This document shows positions 7,845 through 15,832 of a stretch of DNA of 64,000 nt, in pieces (the first letter of the stretch is position 1; each line of letters starts with the position of its first letter). The position numbers were made by a program, and so were the translations under genes. Origin of the DNA: Halobacillus amylolyticus (GTDB taxonomy: Bacteria; Bacillota; Bacilli; Bacillales; Halobacillaceae); contig NZ_CP095075.1 in assembly GCF_022921115.1 (NCBI RefSeq), forward strand, positions 3,670,001 through 3,734,000, given 5' to 3'. The notes beneath the pieces were generated by a model. That model was not told the DNA's origin. It searched no databases and worked only from the letters and a program-made list of their open reading frames with translations.

Positions 7845-9167
7845 CTAACCTGAAGCTTGCCGCCACCTTTTTCCCATCAAAAAGGTAATTGTACCAATCA
7901 CTAACAGAAACACTAGGCTGATAAAAAAGCCGATTCTGCTTGTGGAATCAAAAAGCGTTCCACTAACGGCGGCAGCAATAAGCAAGATTCCTACAAACCG
8001 CTTTACACGGTCAGCTTTTGTCAGCTCCATTAATTTTTTATAAGAGAAAAGGATAAATAACCAGTTATATAAAAGCATTAGTCCTGCTGCAGTCGTTAAA
8101 TATTCGAAAATCTTTTCAGGTAGCAGCAGAGCTACAAGGATGGATAAGCCTAAGCCGCCAATCGTTAGATAAAGAGAGTGAATAGGCACATCTCTTTTAC
8201 CTTTAGCAGCAAAAAAAGCTGGTGCATCTCCGTCTTCCGACAAGGTAGCTAAGATTGTAGTGATTGCATAAAGTGATGCGACCATTGTGGAGAAGCCTGC
8301 AATGATCAATGCCCCGTTAAATACGTGTGGAACAAATGCCAAATCAGATTGACTTAACGCTGTAATGAAAGGACTTTCGTCCGCATTGAACTTATCCCAT
8401 GTTATGAGAAATAAGGCTAGTCCTAATGAAACGACATAAATGATGCCGAGAAGGATGAGCATGACTCTCCCAGACTTTGATGCATCTTTAGGATTTTTTA
8501 ATTCGTTTGCCATAATGCCCATGACTTCAATCCCGCCAAACGCATAAAAGGCGTATAGCAAGGCAGCCCAAACTCCTGTTAAACCTTCAGGAAACAAACC
8601 ATCAAAGCTCATACGCACGGTTCGCTCGGGAGGGCTTCCATCGATGACTCCCGATAATGCTAGGACGGCAATTACGATAAACATGAAGATGGCAGCCGTT
8701 TTAATGACAGCGAAAATATTCTCAACTCGTTCAAAACCTGATACTCCTGTAAAGATGACACCGATTCCCAGCACACCAAATATCGTCGACAACAGCCATA
8801 AAGGAAGGTTTGGAAACCAATACTGTGAGAAGATGGCAAGGGCCGTCAATTGACTGCCCATAATTAATAATTCAGATGACCAATAGACCCATCCATTACT
8901 GAAGCCAGCCCATCTTCCATAAGCCTTTTTCGCATATGAACGAAAAGATCCTTTTTCAGGATGCTCAGCCGTCATTTTCGCTAAAGCTTGAAACACGATA
9001 TAAGTACCGATGGCTGCTAATATAAAAACAAAGACAACAGCAGGTCCACTACTCTCGATTGCAAGTGAGGATCCCAGGAAAAAGCCTGTACCAATCGTGC
9101 ATCCCACACCAATAAGTGAAAGCTGCCACCATTGAAGTTTTTTATCTTTCTTTGTTTGCTTATTCAT
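7845..9167 (-). CDS. APC-superfamily amino-acid permease
   Basis: About 440 residues with 12 hydrophobic segments. The first helix carries the APC signature (GVGCTIGTGFFLGSSLA), helix 3 has a GWVYWSSELL-type segment, and helix 6 has FYAFGGIEVMGIMANELKNP. It should take up an amino acid with a coupled cation. I chose the ATG at 9167. A longer frame reaches 9314, but that extension would be translated from the palindromic element at 9239-9297 and has no family similarity. The ribosome binding site upstream of 9167 is weak. It is convergent with the LysE-type gene. Confidence 0.85.
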   Translation of the reverse strand: MNKQTKKDKKLQWWQLSLIGVGCTIGTGFFLGSSLAIESSGPAVVFVFILAAIGTYIVFQALAKMTAEHPEKGSFRSYAKKAYGRWAGFSNGWVYWSSELLIMGSQLTALAIFSQYWFPNLPLWLLSTIFGVLGIGVIFTGVSGFERVENIFAVIKTAAIFMFIVIAVLALSGVIDGSPPERTVRMSFDGLFPEGLTGVWAALLYAFYAFGGIEVMGIMANELKNPKDASKSGRVMLILLGIIYVVSLGLALFLITWDKFNADESPFITALSQSDLAFVPHVFNGALIIAGFSTMVASLYAITTILATLSEDGDAPAFFAAKGKRDVPIHSLYLTIGGLGLSILVALLLPEKIFEYLTTAAGLMLLYNWLFILFSYKKLMELTKADRVKRFVGILLIAAAVSGTLFDSTSRIGFFISLVFLLVIGTITFLMGKRWRQASG

Positions 9168-9238
9168 GATCTTAAGGCCCACCCATCTTGACTGTAACTG
9201 AATAGATAGTTTAAACCTTACACAAAAAAATACTCCTG

Positions 9239-9297
9239 CCAAAAACCCCCACCTCAGGTCATCCAGAAATTGGATGACCTGAGGTGGGGGTTTTTGG
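9239..9297. repeat. Palindromic intergenic element, full copy 2 / terminator
   Basis: A perfect 27-bp stem (9239-9265 with 9271-9297) with a 5-nt loop. It has the same 17-bp core as copies 1 and 3, extended by C5/G5 and A5/T5 tracts that are unique here. It sits between the end of the membrane hydrolase-like gene and the permease start, and its T tract after a GC-rich stem makes it a strong terminator on either strand. Confidence 0.88.
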
Positions 9298-9303
9298 AAT
9301 GTG

Positions 9304-10002
9304 CTAATGGTCAAGTATATGGTTGATTTCTATATCGTTTAGCCATATTGGAGATGTGCCTTTGATCAATTCTTGATCGGTGACTACGGAAAAGTTCCAG
9401 TACAAACCTAAGTTCGCTTCGGGCTTAGTTACTAATAAGTGTATAGTTTCTTCCTCATATTTGGCTTGAAGACGATTCTCAAGCTCAATTTTTGAATAAG
9501 CTTTGCCGGCCAATAGCACGCCTGTTATCAATAAACTGATAATCAGTAAAAGCTTGTTGTTATAAAGTAAAGTTACGAAAAAGATAACAAGCAGCAAGAA
9601 GATCAGCCAGAGCTCTTTTTGGATGATCGTGAATGAAACGATTCGCCCGTTAAATGGGGATAGAGGTCGTGCTCCGTTACCGATAAGATCAATAAACAAT
9701 GCTCCTAATCCGAGAGTAATCATAGTTGCAACCCACGATTTCAGTAAGGGCTCTTTAGTGATCTTTTTTACAAGAAAAGCTAAACCGAAAGCTAAGAGAG
9801 GCAAGACAAAAAGAGAATGTCCAATTGTACCACCAGTCAATTTTGGAATATCCGGGATTAAGACCAGAATTCCCAGGCTGAAAATCTTCACACGCTCTCG
9901 AAAGGGGGAGGTTTTTTTTCCGAAAAAACTGTACATAATCAGTGATCCCGCCAGTAGATGCAAGAGTGTAGAGGGAATGTGATTGATGAGGATGTTTACC
10001 AT
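9304..10002 (-). CDS. Membrane protein resembling YdjM/DUF457 metal-dependent hydrolases
   Basis: A 232-residue membrane protein with about five hydrophobic segments in the first 150 residues and a soluble tail. Histidine and aspartate positions resemble the YdjM/DUF457 pattern: HLLAG near residue 15, LIPDIPKL near 52, GGTIGHSLF near 58-66, and IDLIGNGARPLSPF near 105. Some expected ligands are absent, so catalysis is uncertain. The C-terminal 70 residues (ATYEEE-like to NHILDH) look extracellular or cytoplasmic and unfamiliar. The ATG at 10002 follows GAAGGGG by four bases. Terminated by the palindrome at 9239. Confidence 0.6.
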   Translation of the reverse strand: MVNILINHIPSTLLHLLAGSLIMYSFFGKKTSPFRERVKIFSLGILVLIPDIPKLTGGTIGHSLFVLPLLAFGLAFLVKKITKEPLLKSWVATMITLGLGALFIDLIGNGARPLSPFNGRIVSFTIIQKELWLIFLLLVIFFVTLLYNNKLLLIISLLITGVLLAGKAYSKIELENRLQAKYEEETIHLLVTKPEANLGLYWNFSVVTDQELIKGTSPIWLNDIEINHILDH

Positions 10003-10121
10003 GCGACCCCTTCTTTCAAAATTGGTGTGCCTATACTTAATTCACTCATCCTCAGAAAAGTAAACGTATAATAAATTACACTTTTAGAACAGAATAAGAA
10101 GGTGGGAAGGAGGCACATTCA

Positions 10122-10958
10122 ATGAAAGATCGATTAATTCCCGTTACCTCAATTGCAAGCGGACTCGAGCAGTCGGTAGCGAATGATATTCATTGCTTGC
10201 CAATTCAAGTAGTAAACGTCTGTTTAATCGGAAATCCGGAACGACCGGGAGATTGGGTGTTGGTCGATACGGGCATGCCGAAGTCTGCCGACGATATCAT
10301 TGATGTAGCAGGAGGACTTTTTGGCAAAAGGTATAATCCAAAGGCCATTATTCTTACACACGGACACTTTGATCACGTCGGAGCGGTGGAAGAGCTTGCA
10401 GATTATTGGGACGTTCCCGTTTATGCCCATACATCAGAAATGCCGTATTTGACTGGACAAAAAGATTACCCAGAACCAGATACTACAGTTGAAGGCGGTA
10501 TGGTGTCAAAAATGTCACGCATGTTCCCTAACGAAGGAATTGATTTAGGGGAGCGTGTCCAACCCTTGCCGCAAGACGGGACGATTCCACATTTGTCTGA
10601 ATGGAAATGGATCCACACCCCTGGGCATACGGAAGGTCACATCTCCCTTTTTCGTGAAACAGACCGCATATTGATCGCTGGCGATGCGTTTGTCACAGTC
10701 AAACAAGAATACTTGTTCAAAGTACTGACCCAACAACAGGAAATCAGCGGCCCTCCGCGCTATTTAACACCTGATTGGGAAGCCGCTTGGGAATCGGTAA
10801 GAAAACTTGAAGCTTTAAAACCAAATGTAGCGATCACAGGGCATGGGTTCCCGATGGCTGGAGAAGAATTAACAAATAACTTGGCCAAACTGAGTAGTGA
10901 TTTCGACCGGATTGCGATACCTGAACACGGAAGATTTGTAGATGGTAAAAAGGAATGA
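10122..10958 (+). CDS. Metallo-beta-lactamase-fold hydrolase
   Basis: A 278-residue cytoplasmic MBL-fold protein. The zinc-binding residues are visible in order: HGHFDH (80-85), His169 in HTPGHTEGH, Asp188 in AGDAF and His241 in TGHGFP. All dinuclear-site ligands are present, so it should be active, probably on an ester, lactone or thioester. The sequence is not diagnostic of a lactonase, glyoxalase II or RNase Z. AAGGAGG lies about eight bases before the ATG. It stands alone, and the next 130 bases hold no gene. Confidence 0.85.
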   Translation: MKDRLIPVTSIASGLEQSVANDIHCLPIQVVNVCLIGNPERPGDWVLVDTGMPKSADDIIDVAGGLFGKRYNPKAIILTHGHFDHVGAVEELADYWDVPVYAHTSEMPYLTGQKDYPEPDTTVEGGMVSKMSRMFPNEGIDLGERVQPLPQDGTIPHLSEWKWIHTPGHTEGHISLFRETDRILIAGDAFVTVKQEYLFKVLTQQQEISGPPRYLTPDWEAAWESVRKLEALKPNVAITGHGFPMAGEELTNNLAKLSSDFDRIAIPEHGRFVDGKKE

Positions 10959-11301
10959 GGAAGATCTTTAAGGTTCGGGCTCGTTGTGTGGGGCCCTTGA
11001 TTAGAATGAACTATGTACGCTGGACTAGAATTTAGAATTCTAATTATTATTATGCGACTACTCTAATTTGGAATTCTCATCCTAAAACATATTTTAGTTA
11101 GAGAACAATCTTTCCTAGTTAGGGAACAATTAGTTGAGGACGGGAACAATCCTTGGCGCTTGAGGAACAATCTGGAGATCTGTCAATATAGTGGACATTC
11201 ATAGACCGGTATTTGAACCATTCTTTTTCTTCCGCGCGTCCTCTTTCGAGACGCTTGGATGCCTCCGCCTAAAGGAAAGAATCAAAAACCAATTCATTCC
11301 T

Positions 11302-12213
11302 TTAGGCAGAGGACATTCGGTTCTTTTTGAGCTTTTTATCATGGTTCATTTTATAGCTCTTTTCTTTTTCTAACGGAGTTAAATAGTCCAATGTAGAATG
11401 GATTCGTTTTTGGTTATAAAAATTGATGTAAAACTGAATGGCTAGTTTGGCTTCTGCTTTTGTCTCATAAACATGTTTGTACAGGTATTCTTTTTTCAGA
11501 GAGGCAAAGAAACTCTCTGCACATGCATTGTCGTAGGGGTTTCCCTTCCGACTCATACTTATGGTCGCTCCTGCCTCCTTAAGTGTATCTAAATAAGCCT
11601 TAGAACAGTACTGAGAGCCACGATCTGAATGGTGAATCCAACCCGACTTAGGGTTACGAATGGCCAAAGCCTTTTCTAAAGCTTTTAAGCACAGGGTGTG
11701 ATCCATATGATCGTCTAACTGATAACTTATGATCCGTCGGGAAGCAAGATCAATGACAGGATTCAGATATAAAAAGCCTTCTCCTGTGTGAATATAAGTA
11801 ATATCAGTAGCCCAAACCTGGTCTGGGGCCTCTGGAAGAAAGTCACGGTTTAAATGGTTTGAGTGAATGGTTTCATCGTGATCAGAGTCTGTCGTATTGA
11901 TGAACTTTTTAGGTGGTGTGGCATAAAGGTCCAGTTCTCTCATTCGATTCGTCACTTTCTTTTGAGAAACCTCCACCTGATCCACTTCTCGAAGCATAAA
12001 GTGGATGCGAGGGCTGCCGTAACACCCATAATTATCATGATAATGGAAGAGGATCCGTTCATCGATATAACGGTTCCAAGCCTCTCTTTTCGTTTCTTCT
12101 CTGTCCAGGCGATTCAAATAATCATAATAACCAGATTTAGACACACCAAGAACTTGGCACATCCTCGAAATGGTGTGTTCGTGTCGGTGTTCATGAATGA
12201 ACTCGAACTTCAC
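11302..12213 (-). CDS. IS3-family transposase OrfB (DDE integrase domain)
   Basis: A 303-residue protein. An N-terminal helix-turn-helix (RMCQVLGVSKSGYYDYL, about 17-33) is followed by the rve integrase core with the catalytic triad Asp137 (WATDITY), Asp197 (HHSDRGS) and Glu233 (ACAESFF). It starts at GTG overlapping the orfA stop (TAGTG), in the -1 frame of orfA. The active product is expected to be the OrfAB fusion made by frameshifting at 12243-12249. It has no stop codons or indels, so the element is probably functional. Confidence 0.95.
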   Translation of the reverse strand: MKFEFIHEHRHEHTISRMCQVLGVSKSGYYDYLNRLDREETKREAWNRYIDERILFHYHDNYGCYGSPRIHFMLREVDQVEVSQKKVTNRMRELDLYATPPKKFINTTDSDHDETIHSNHLNRDFLPEAPDQVWATDITYIHTGEGFLYLNPVIDLASRRIISYQLDDHMDHTLCLKALEKALAIRNPKSGWIHHSDRGSQYCSKAYLDTLKEAGATISMSRKGNPYDNACAESFFASLKKEYLYKHVYETKAEAKLAIQFYINFYNQKRIHSTLDYLTPLEKEKSYKMNHDKKLKKNRMSSA

Positions 12214-12578
12214 TACTTTTCCTGATTGAAGATGTGCATGGCCTTTTTTAAAATGTCGACTTCCTCCTGGAGCTCTACGTTACTTTTTTTCTCTTTTTCA
12301 TACATTTCCTTGTACTCAGAGGCGGTCAACAGTTGATTCTGTGCTTCTTTTTCTTCCTTCTTTTTTTGGTCACGATACTCCGTCTTCCATCTTTTAAGGT
12401 TACCGTAGGGAATATCGAGTTTCTGACTAAGGTCCGTCATTTTGTGTCCGTCCAATTCCATTAACTTCACAACATAAAGCTTAAACTCAGGGTCATAATT
12501 TCTGTACTTTTGGGTCAATGTGAACACGTCCTTTAATGCTTTGTGATGATTAAAACATGGTTCAATACTTGTGTCCAC
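12213..12578 (-). CDS. IS3-family OrfA with A6G frameshift signal
   Basis: Up to 121 residues with a helix-turn-helix (HKMTDLSQKLDIPYGNLKRW) and a C-terminal leucine-zipper-like region that pairs with OrfAB. The frame opens at a GTG inside the terminal repeat, but a TTG about 40 bases downstream (MTQKYRNYDPEF start) has AAAGGA ten bases before it and is the likelier start. On the minus strand, AAAAAAG (12249-12243) lies exactly in the A_AAA_AAG phase, and the -1 frame is open from there into orfB. That is the standard programmed frameshift of this family. Confidence 0.9.
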   Translation of the reverse strand: MDTSIEPCFNHHKALKDVFTLTQKYRNYDPEFKLYVVKLMELDGHKMTDLSQKLDIPYGNLKRWKTEYRDQKKKEEKEAQNQLLTASEYKEMYEKEKKSNVELQEEVDILKKAMHIFNQEK

Positions 12579-12665
12579 TTTTTATACTAACTCTAAATCA
12601 TGCGAAGTTAAGGACCAATCCCGATTCGTTAGAGAACAATCAATCATTATAAAAGTGAAAAAGAA

Positions 12666-12695
12666 ATGCCCCAGTTAAATGTTTAGCTGGGGCAT
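12666..12695 (-). terminator. Terminator after the GntP-like gene
   Basis: ATGCCCCAG (12666-12674) pairs with CTGGGGCAT (12687-12695). On the minus strand it is followed by a T-rich stretch (TTTCTTTTTC). Confidence 0.75.
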
Positions 12696-12737
12696 AGACC
12701 TTTTGAGTTAAGCGCTAGGGAACTTTTTTAATCGCTG

Positions 12738-14159
12738 TTAAAAAATGAACAAAGCAACTGTTGTTGATAAAATTAATCCTAATATGACCGGAATGAAGTT
12801 CTTCCTCACAAGATCCATGACGGATATACCACAGAAACCGGCGATCGCAATCATCGAAGACCAGGCAATGATCGTTCCTCCACCCGTCCAGATCGATCCC
12901 ATTTGTCCAATAGCTGCTAAAGTGGCTGGATCAATATGGGAATTGGCCAGGGACGCTGATAGAGCCCCAGTTAGTGGCAGGCCTGAGAATCCTGATCCGT
13001 CCAGTCCTGTAATAATCCCAATGAGTAAAACACTAAAGGCTGCTAAAAAAGCACTTTGCGGCAGAAAGTCTTGTGTGGATTCAACTAAATCAAACAACAG
13101 AGCTGGGGCAGTATCTGCGGAAACGGAAAGGATATCACCTGCAAAATCCGGACTTCCTAAAAAGAAGAATCCCGCGATCGGAATGACTGGCCCCATCGCT
13201 TTAAAAGCAAAAACGAATCCGTCCGTGATATGATCACTAATATAATCAAGCGCCCGATGTCTTCCAAACGCTACCGTTGAAAGCAGGAGAAGGACTACAG
13301 CAACACCACCGATAAATGCAGCTCCATTACCACCTTCAAATCCTCCCATCCTACCAGAGCCAAGTTTTGTCGAAACCATATAAATCATGACGGCAAGCAT
13401 GGAAAGTGGTACGATTACCGCAAAAATTTTACTCCATCTGTTCATATTTTTATTTTGATTTTTGTGCCCTTCTTTTAAACCTTGCATAGCCCTTATCTCA
13501 AGTTCGTTTTGCGGATCAAACTTGGAGCGGAAAGACTTTTTGTTCAAAATATAAGCAAGACCAATTGCCAGAAAACCTGTAATCAAAGATAAAACTAATG
13601 CTTTATCCATGACCGCAGTTATATCTACTCCGGCAGACTTTGCTGATAAGCCAGGTGCAACTTGCACGACATAGTCTGATGATAAAGCCATCCCCTGCCC
13701 GGCAAGTGCTACAGCCACAGCTGCCATCATTGCCGGAAGACCAGATCTGATCGCGGCAGGCACAAGTAACGCACAAATAAGCGGTACTGCCGGCGTTGGC
13801 CAAAAGAATAGGGAAATTACATATGTGACCCCTATCAAAACAAAAAAAGACACGTGACTATTGACCATAACCTTTTGAACCGGCTCAATCATCCGTTTGT
13901 CTGCACCAAGATCCTTTAATGAATGCAAAAGAGCCACCATGAATGTAATGATAAGGAATATATTGAATAATTCTTTAGCAGCCACTAAATTCGCATTAAA
14001 AATACCCATGAAGCCACTGATTAAACTGCCATTATAAACCCATGCGACAATAAAGGTACCAAGTAAGGTAGGTAGTACAACACCTTTGCGGAATACCATG
14101 GTAATGATAATCAGCAACGTGAACAATCCATATAACCAATGGGAAAGTGTTAATTCCAC
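12738..14159 (-). CDS. GntP-like (ion transporter superfamily) permease
   Basis: A 473-residue protein with about 12 hydrophobic segments and Gly/Pro-rich half-helix loops (FFWPTPAVPLICALLVPAA, and GLDGSGFSGLPLTGALSASLA near residue 380), typical of the gluconate/citrate-type ion transporter superfamily. The assignment to GntP is by overall pattern and is tentative; the substrate is probably an organic anion. It starts at GTG, nine bases after GAGGAGG. The 350-bp gap to the mel regulator contains two operator-like palindromes (14199, 14271). The adjacent divergent mel operon is probably unrelated in function. Confidence 0.65.
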   Translation of the reverse strand: MELTLSHWLYGLFTLLIIITMVFRKGVVLPTLLGTFIVAWVYNGSLISGFMGIFNANLVAAKELFNIFLIITFMVALLHSLKDLGADKRMIEPVQKVMVNSHVSFFVLIGVTYVISLFFWPTPAVPLICALLVPAAIRSGLPAMMAAVAVALAGQGMALSSDYVVQVAPGLSAKSAGVDITAVMDKALVLSLITGFLAIGLAYILNKKSFRSKFDPQNELEIRAMQGLKEGHKNQNKNMNRWSKIFAVIVPLSMLAVMIYMVSTKLGSGRMGGFEGGNGAAFIGGVAVVLLLLSTVAFGRHRALDYISDHITDGFVFAFKAMGPVIPIAGFFFLGSPDFAGDILSVSADTAPALLFDLVESTQDFLPQSAFLAAFSVLLIGIITGLDGSGFSGLPLTGALSASLANSHIDPATLAAIGQMGSIWTGGGTIIAWSSMIAIAGFCGISVMDLVRKNFIPVILGLILSTTVALFIF

Positions 14160-14198
14160 GGGACAAAGCCTCCTCGATTCGCCTCACCTGCGCGGCGT

Positions 14199-14289
14199 TC
14201 TACAATGTAGACTATGCTCTATTAGGTTAATGGGTGTATTTCTCAATAACTGCTTAAAGATGATTTTTATTTTAGTGATATTTACTAAA
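14199..14289. promoter_or_regulatory. Two operator-like palindromes between the permease and melR
   Basis: TCTACAATGTAGA (14199-14211) is a perfect 13-base palindrome located about 40 bases before the permease start. TTTAGT and ACTAAA flank a 7-base centre at 14271-14289. Either may be a binding site for an unknown regulator. No classical riboswitch fold is visible in this gap. Confidence 0.35.
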
Positions 14290-14420
14290 TATAAAGCGGG
14301 ATGAAACCTTGTTATTTATTAAGATTACTTTCCTTGAGAGTAACTATACACAAGTATTATCGTATATATAAAGGATTTAAAATAAAGTGTTTATTTTTCT
14401 AAAAATTTTGTATTTTATAT

Positions 14421-14434
14421 TGAAAGCGCTTAAT
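14421..14434. promoter_or_regulatory. cre/LacI-type operator before melR
   Basis: TGAAAGCGCTTAAT matches the CcpA operator pattern except in the last two positions and has the central CG step of LacI-family operators. It is 76 bases upstream of the melR ATG, so it may serve catabolite repression or autoregulation. Confidence 0.5.
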
Positions 14435-14509
14435 GAATTTGGTAGCATTCATTTAAGGGTAGTTAATTTTACTAAAATATTTAGGTTTAACCAAAGAAGG
14501 GGTTCCTTT

Positions 14510-15577
14510 ATGGCAACTATAAAAGAGATAGCAGCAAGGGCTAATTTTTCAAATACAACAGTATCCAGAGTTCTAAACAATGATAAAACTTTTTCAGTGG
14601 GGACAGAGACACGTCAAAAAATATTAGATGTGGCCAAAGAAATGGGATATAAAACGTTACAAGAACGTAGGAAGGAGAGACAAGCCTCTGAAGATATTTC
14701 TGCATCCAAAATTGGAATTTTACTCTGTCACTCCGTGGAAGAGGAATTAAATGATGCTTATTTCTTATCAATAAGACAAGGGGTTGAGCATGAATGTCTT
14801 GAGAGAGGTCTTACTACAACAGAGTTGCTTCGACTTACCAATTTGAATTCTAATGGAATTAGCAGTGATATTAATAACTTGATTGTAGTAGGGAGAATCA
14901 ATGCGGATATTCTTAATCAAATTAGTGACCAATTACAAAACATTGTCTACATCAACCATACAGTGGATGAGGACAAGTATGATTCAGTAGTTATTGATTT
15001 TGAAAAGGCCACGAATCGAGCAATAGACCATTTGCTTGATCTTGGTTATAAAAAGGTAGGGTTTATTGGCGGCAAGGAAAGAGAGCATTTAAATGATAGC
15101 AAAGTAGATTTTGAAGATGAAAGAAAGTCTACCTTCAAAAAAACAATGATAGATAGAGGGTTGTTCAATCCGAAGTTATTTTTCGTTGGGGAGTTTACGA
15201 TGGCTGACGGCTATGAACTGATGAAGTCGGCGATTCAACAAGGAGATTTACCTGAGGCGTTGTTTATAGCTAGTGATGCAATGGCGATCGGAGCAATGCG
15301 GGCCTTACAAGAGAATCAATATAGGGTCCCAGAAGATGTAGCCATTGTGAGTTTCAATGATATTGAATTAGCTCAATTTGCCAGTACCCCCTTAACCACA
15401 GTAAAAGTACAAACAGAAGAGATGGGGAGGTTAGGTGTTAAATTGATGGTTGATCGGTTAAAGGGAAGGGAGATTCCGTTAAAAGTGACCGTTCCAACAG
15501 CATTAGTTGTCCGTGATAGTTGCGGTGCACCTCATATATCGAATGACGTCGAACGAAAGAAAGGGGTGGTATCATAA
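14510..15577 (+). CDS. melR: LacI-family regulator of the melibiose-type operon
   Basis: A 355-residue regulator. An N-terminal LacI helix-turn-helix (ATIKEIAARANFSNTTVSRV, residues 2-21) is followed by a hinge and a periplasmic-binding-like sensor domain (GFIGG near 187, FIASDAMAIGAMRAL near 262, AIVSFNDIELAQF near 284). Gene order regulator, binding protein, two permeases, GH4 enzyme matches the B. subtilis melREDCA operon. I chose the ATG at 14510, eight bases after GAAGGGG. The frame is open upstream to 14387 but adds an unlikely hydrophobic leader. The inducer is probably an alpha-galactoside. Confidence 0.87.
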   Translation: MATIKEIAARANFSNTTVSRVLNNDKTFSVGTETRQKILDVAKEMGYKTLQERRKERQASEDISASKIGILLCHSVEEELNDAYFLSIRQGVEHECLERGLTTTELLRLTNLNSNGISSDINNLIVVGRINADILNQISDQLQNIVYINHTVDEDKYDSVVIDFEKATNRAIDHLLDLGYKKVGFIGGKEREHLNDSKVDFEDERKSTFKKTMIDRGLFNPKLFFVGEFTMADGYELMKSAIQQGDLPEALFIASDAMAIGAMRALQENQYRVPEDVAIVSFNDIELAQFASTPLTTVKVQTEEMGRLGVKLMVDRLKGREIPLKVTVPTALVVRDSCGAPHISNDVERKKGVVS

Positions 15578-15582
15578 CTAAA

Positions 15583-15754
15583 ATTTCCCGGGAAATAAAG
15601 GAGGTGATGTCGAATAGAGAAGAGCGAAGTTGAAGTGTATAGGGTAGTTCTTGTAAAAGGGATAAGGCTGTACACCTGCCTCACGGTTTGAAAGGATGGC
15701 AGGTGCACAAGGAAGTCTGCTGAAGGTTTATTCTGCGAAAATAAACTCTTTCAG
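15583..15754 (+). promoter_or_regulatory. Operator-like palindrome and two-hairpin leader before melE
   Basis: ATTTCCCGGGAAAT (15583-15596) is a perfect palindrome and a candidate operator. Directly after it is a complete Shine-Dalgarno (AAAGGAGGTGATG) that opens only an eight-codon frame (MSNREERS). Two hairpins follow: 15670-15680 with 15698-15708 (GTACACCTGCC type arms) and 15719-15732 with 15738-15754. Neither has a T run. The segment could be an attenuating or mRNA-stabilising leader. I cannot match it to a known riboswitch. Confidence 0.45.
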
Positions 15755-15832
15755 CATGTAAAATTATAACTGAACTGACTTATGACTACAATTATTTGAG
15801 ATTATACATGAACAAGTTTAAGGAGGATTTTG

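Larger units (their letters stand above)
11173..12595 (-). mobile_element. IS3-family insertion sequence, copy A (1423 bp)
   Basis: The ends were set by comparison with the second copy at 22143-23565, which is the same length and differs by about six bases by eye. The target duplication is AATC (11169-11172 and 12596-12599). The termini are imperfect inverted repeats starting TGGAG and TAGAG and sharing an inner AGTGGACA. It carries orfA and orfB in overlapping frames with a slippery A6G. About 130 bases beyond orfB contain an imperfect hairpin (11263-11311), possibly a terminator. It is inserted in the last bases of unit 4 of repeat array A. Confidence 0.95.
11090..12641. repeat. 21-nt repeat array A (six units, split by an IS)
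   Basis: Six units of 20-21 nt end at 11110, 11131, 11151, 11172, 12620 and 12641. Each finishes in a version of TTAGGGAACAATC, while the first eight bases vary. The IS at 11173-12595 interrupts the array. When the IS and one copy of its 4-bp target duplication are removed, the 21-nt phase continues unbroken from unit 4 to unit 5. The array lies between convergent genes. Arrays B (22040) and C (40219) share the motif. Confidence 0.85.

Noticed and set aside
9168..9314. N-terminal extension of the amino-acid permease to 9314
   Set aside because: It would translate the palindromic element; no family similarity and the family N-terminus fits the ATG at 9167.
11090..12641. CRISPR array
   Set aside because: Conserved part is only about 13 nt and spacers about 8 nt, with no cas genes; lengths do not fit any CRISPR type.
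15578..15832. Known riboswitch or T-box before melE
   Set aside because: No T-box motif, no specifier-like loop, and no terminator with a T run; left as an unassigned leader.
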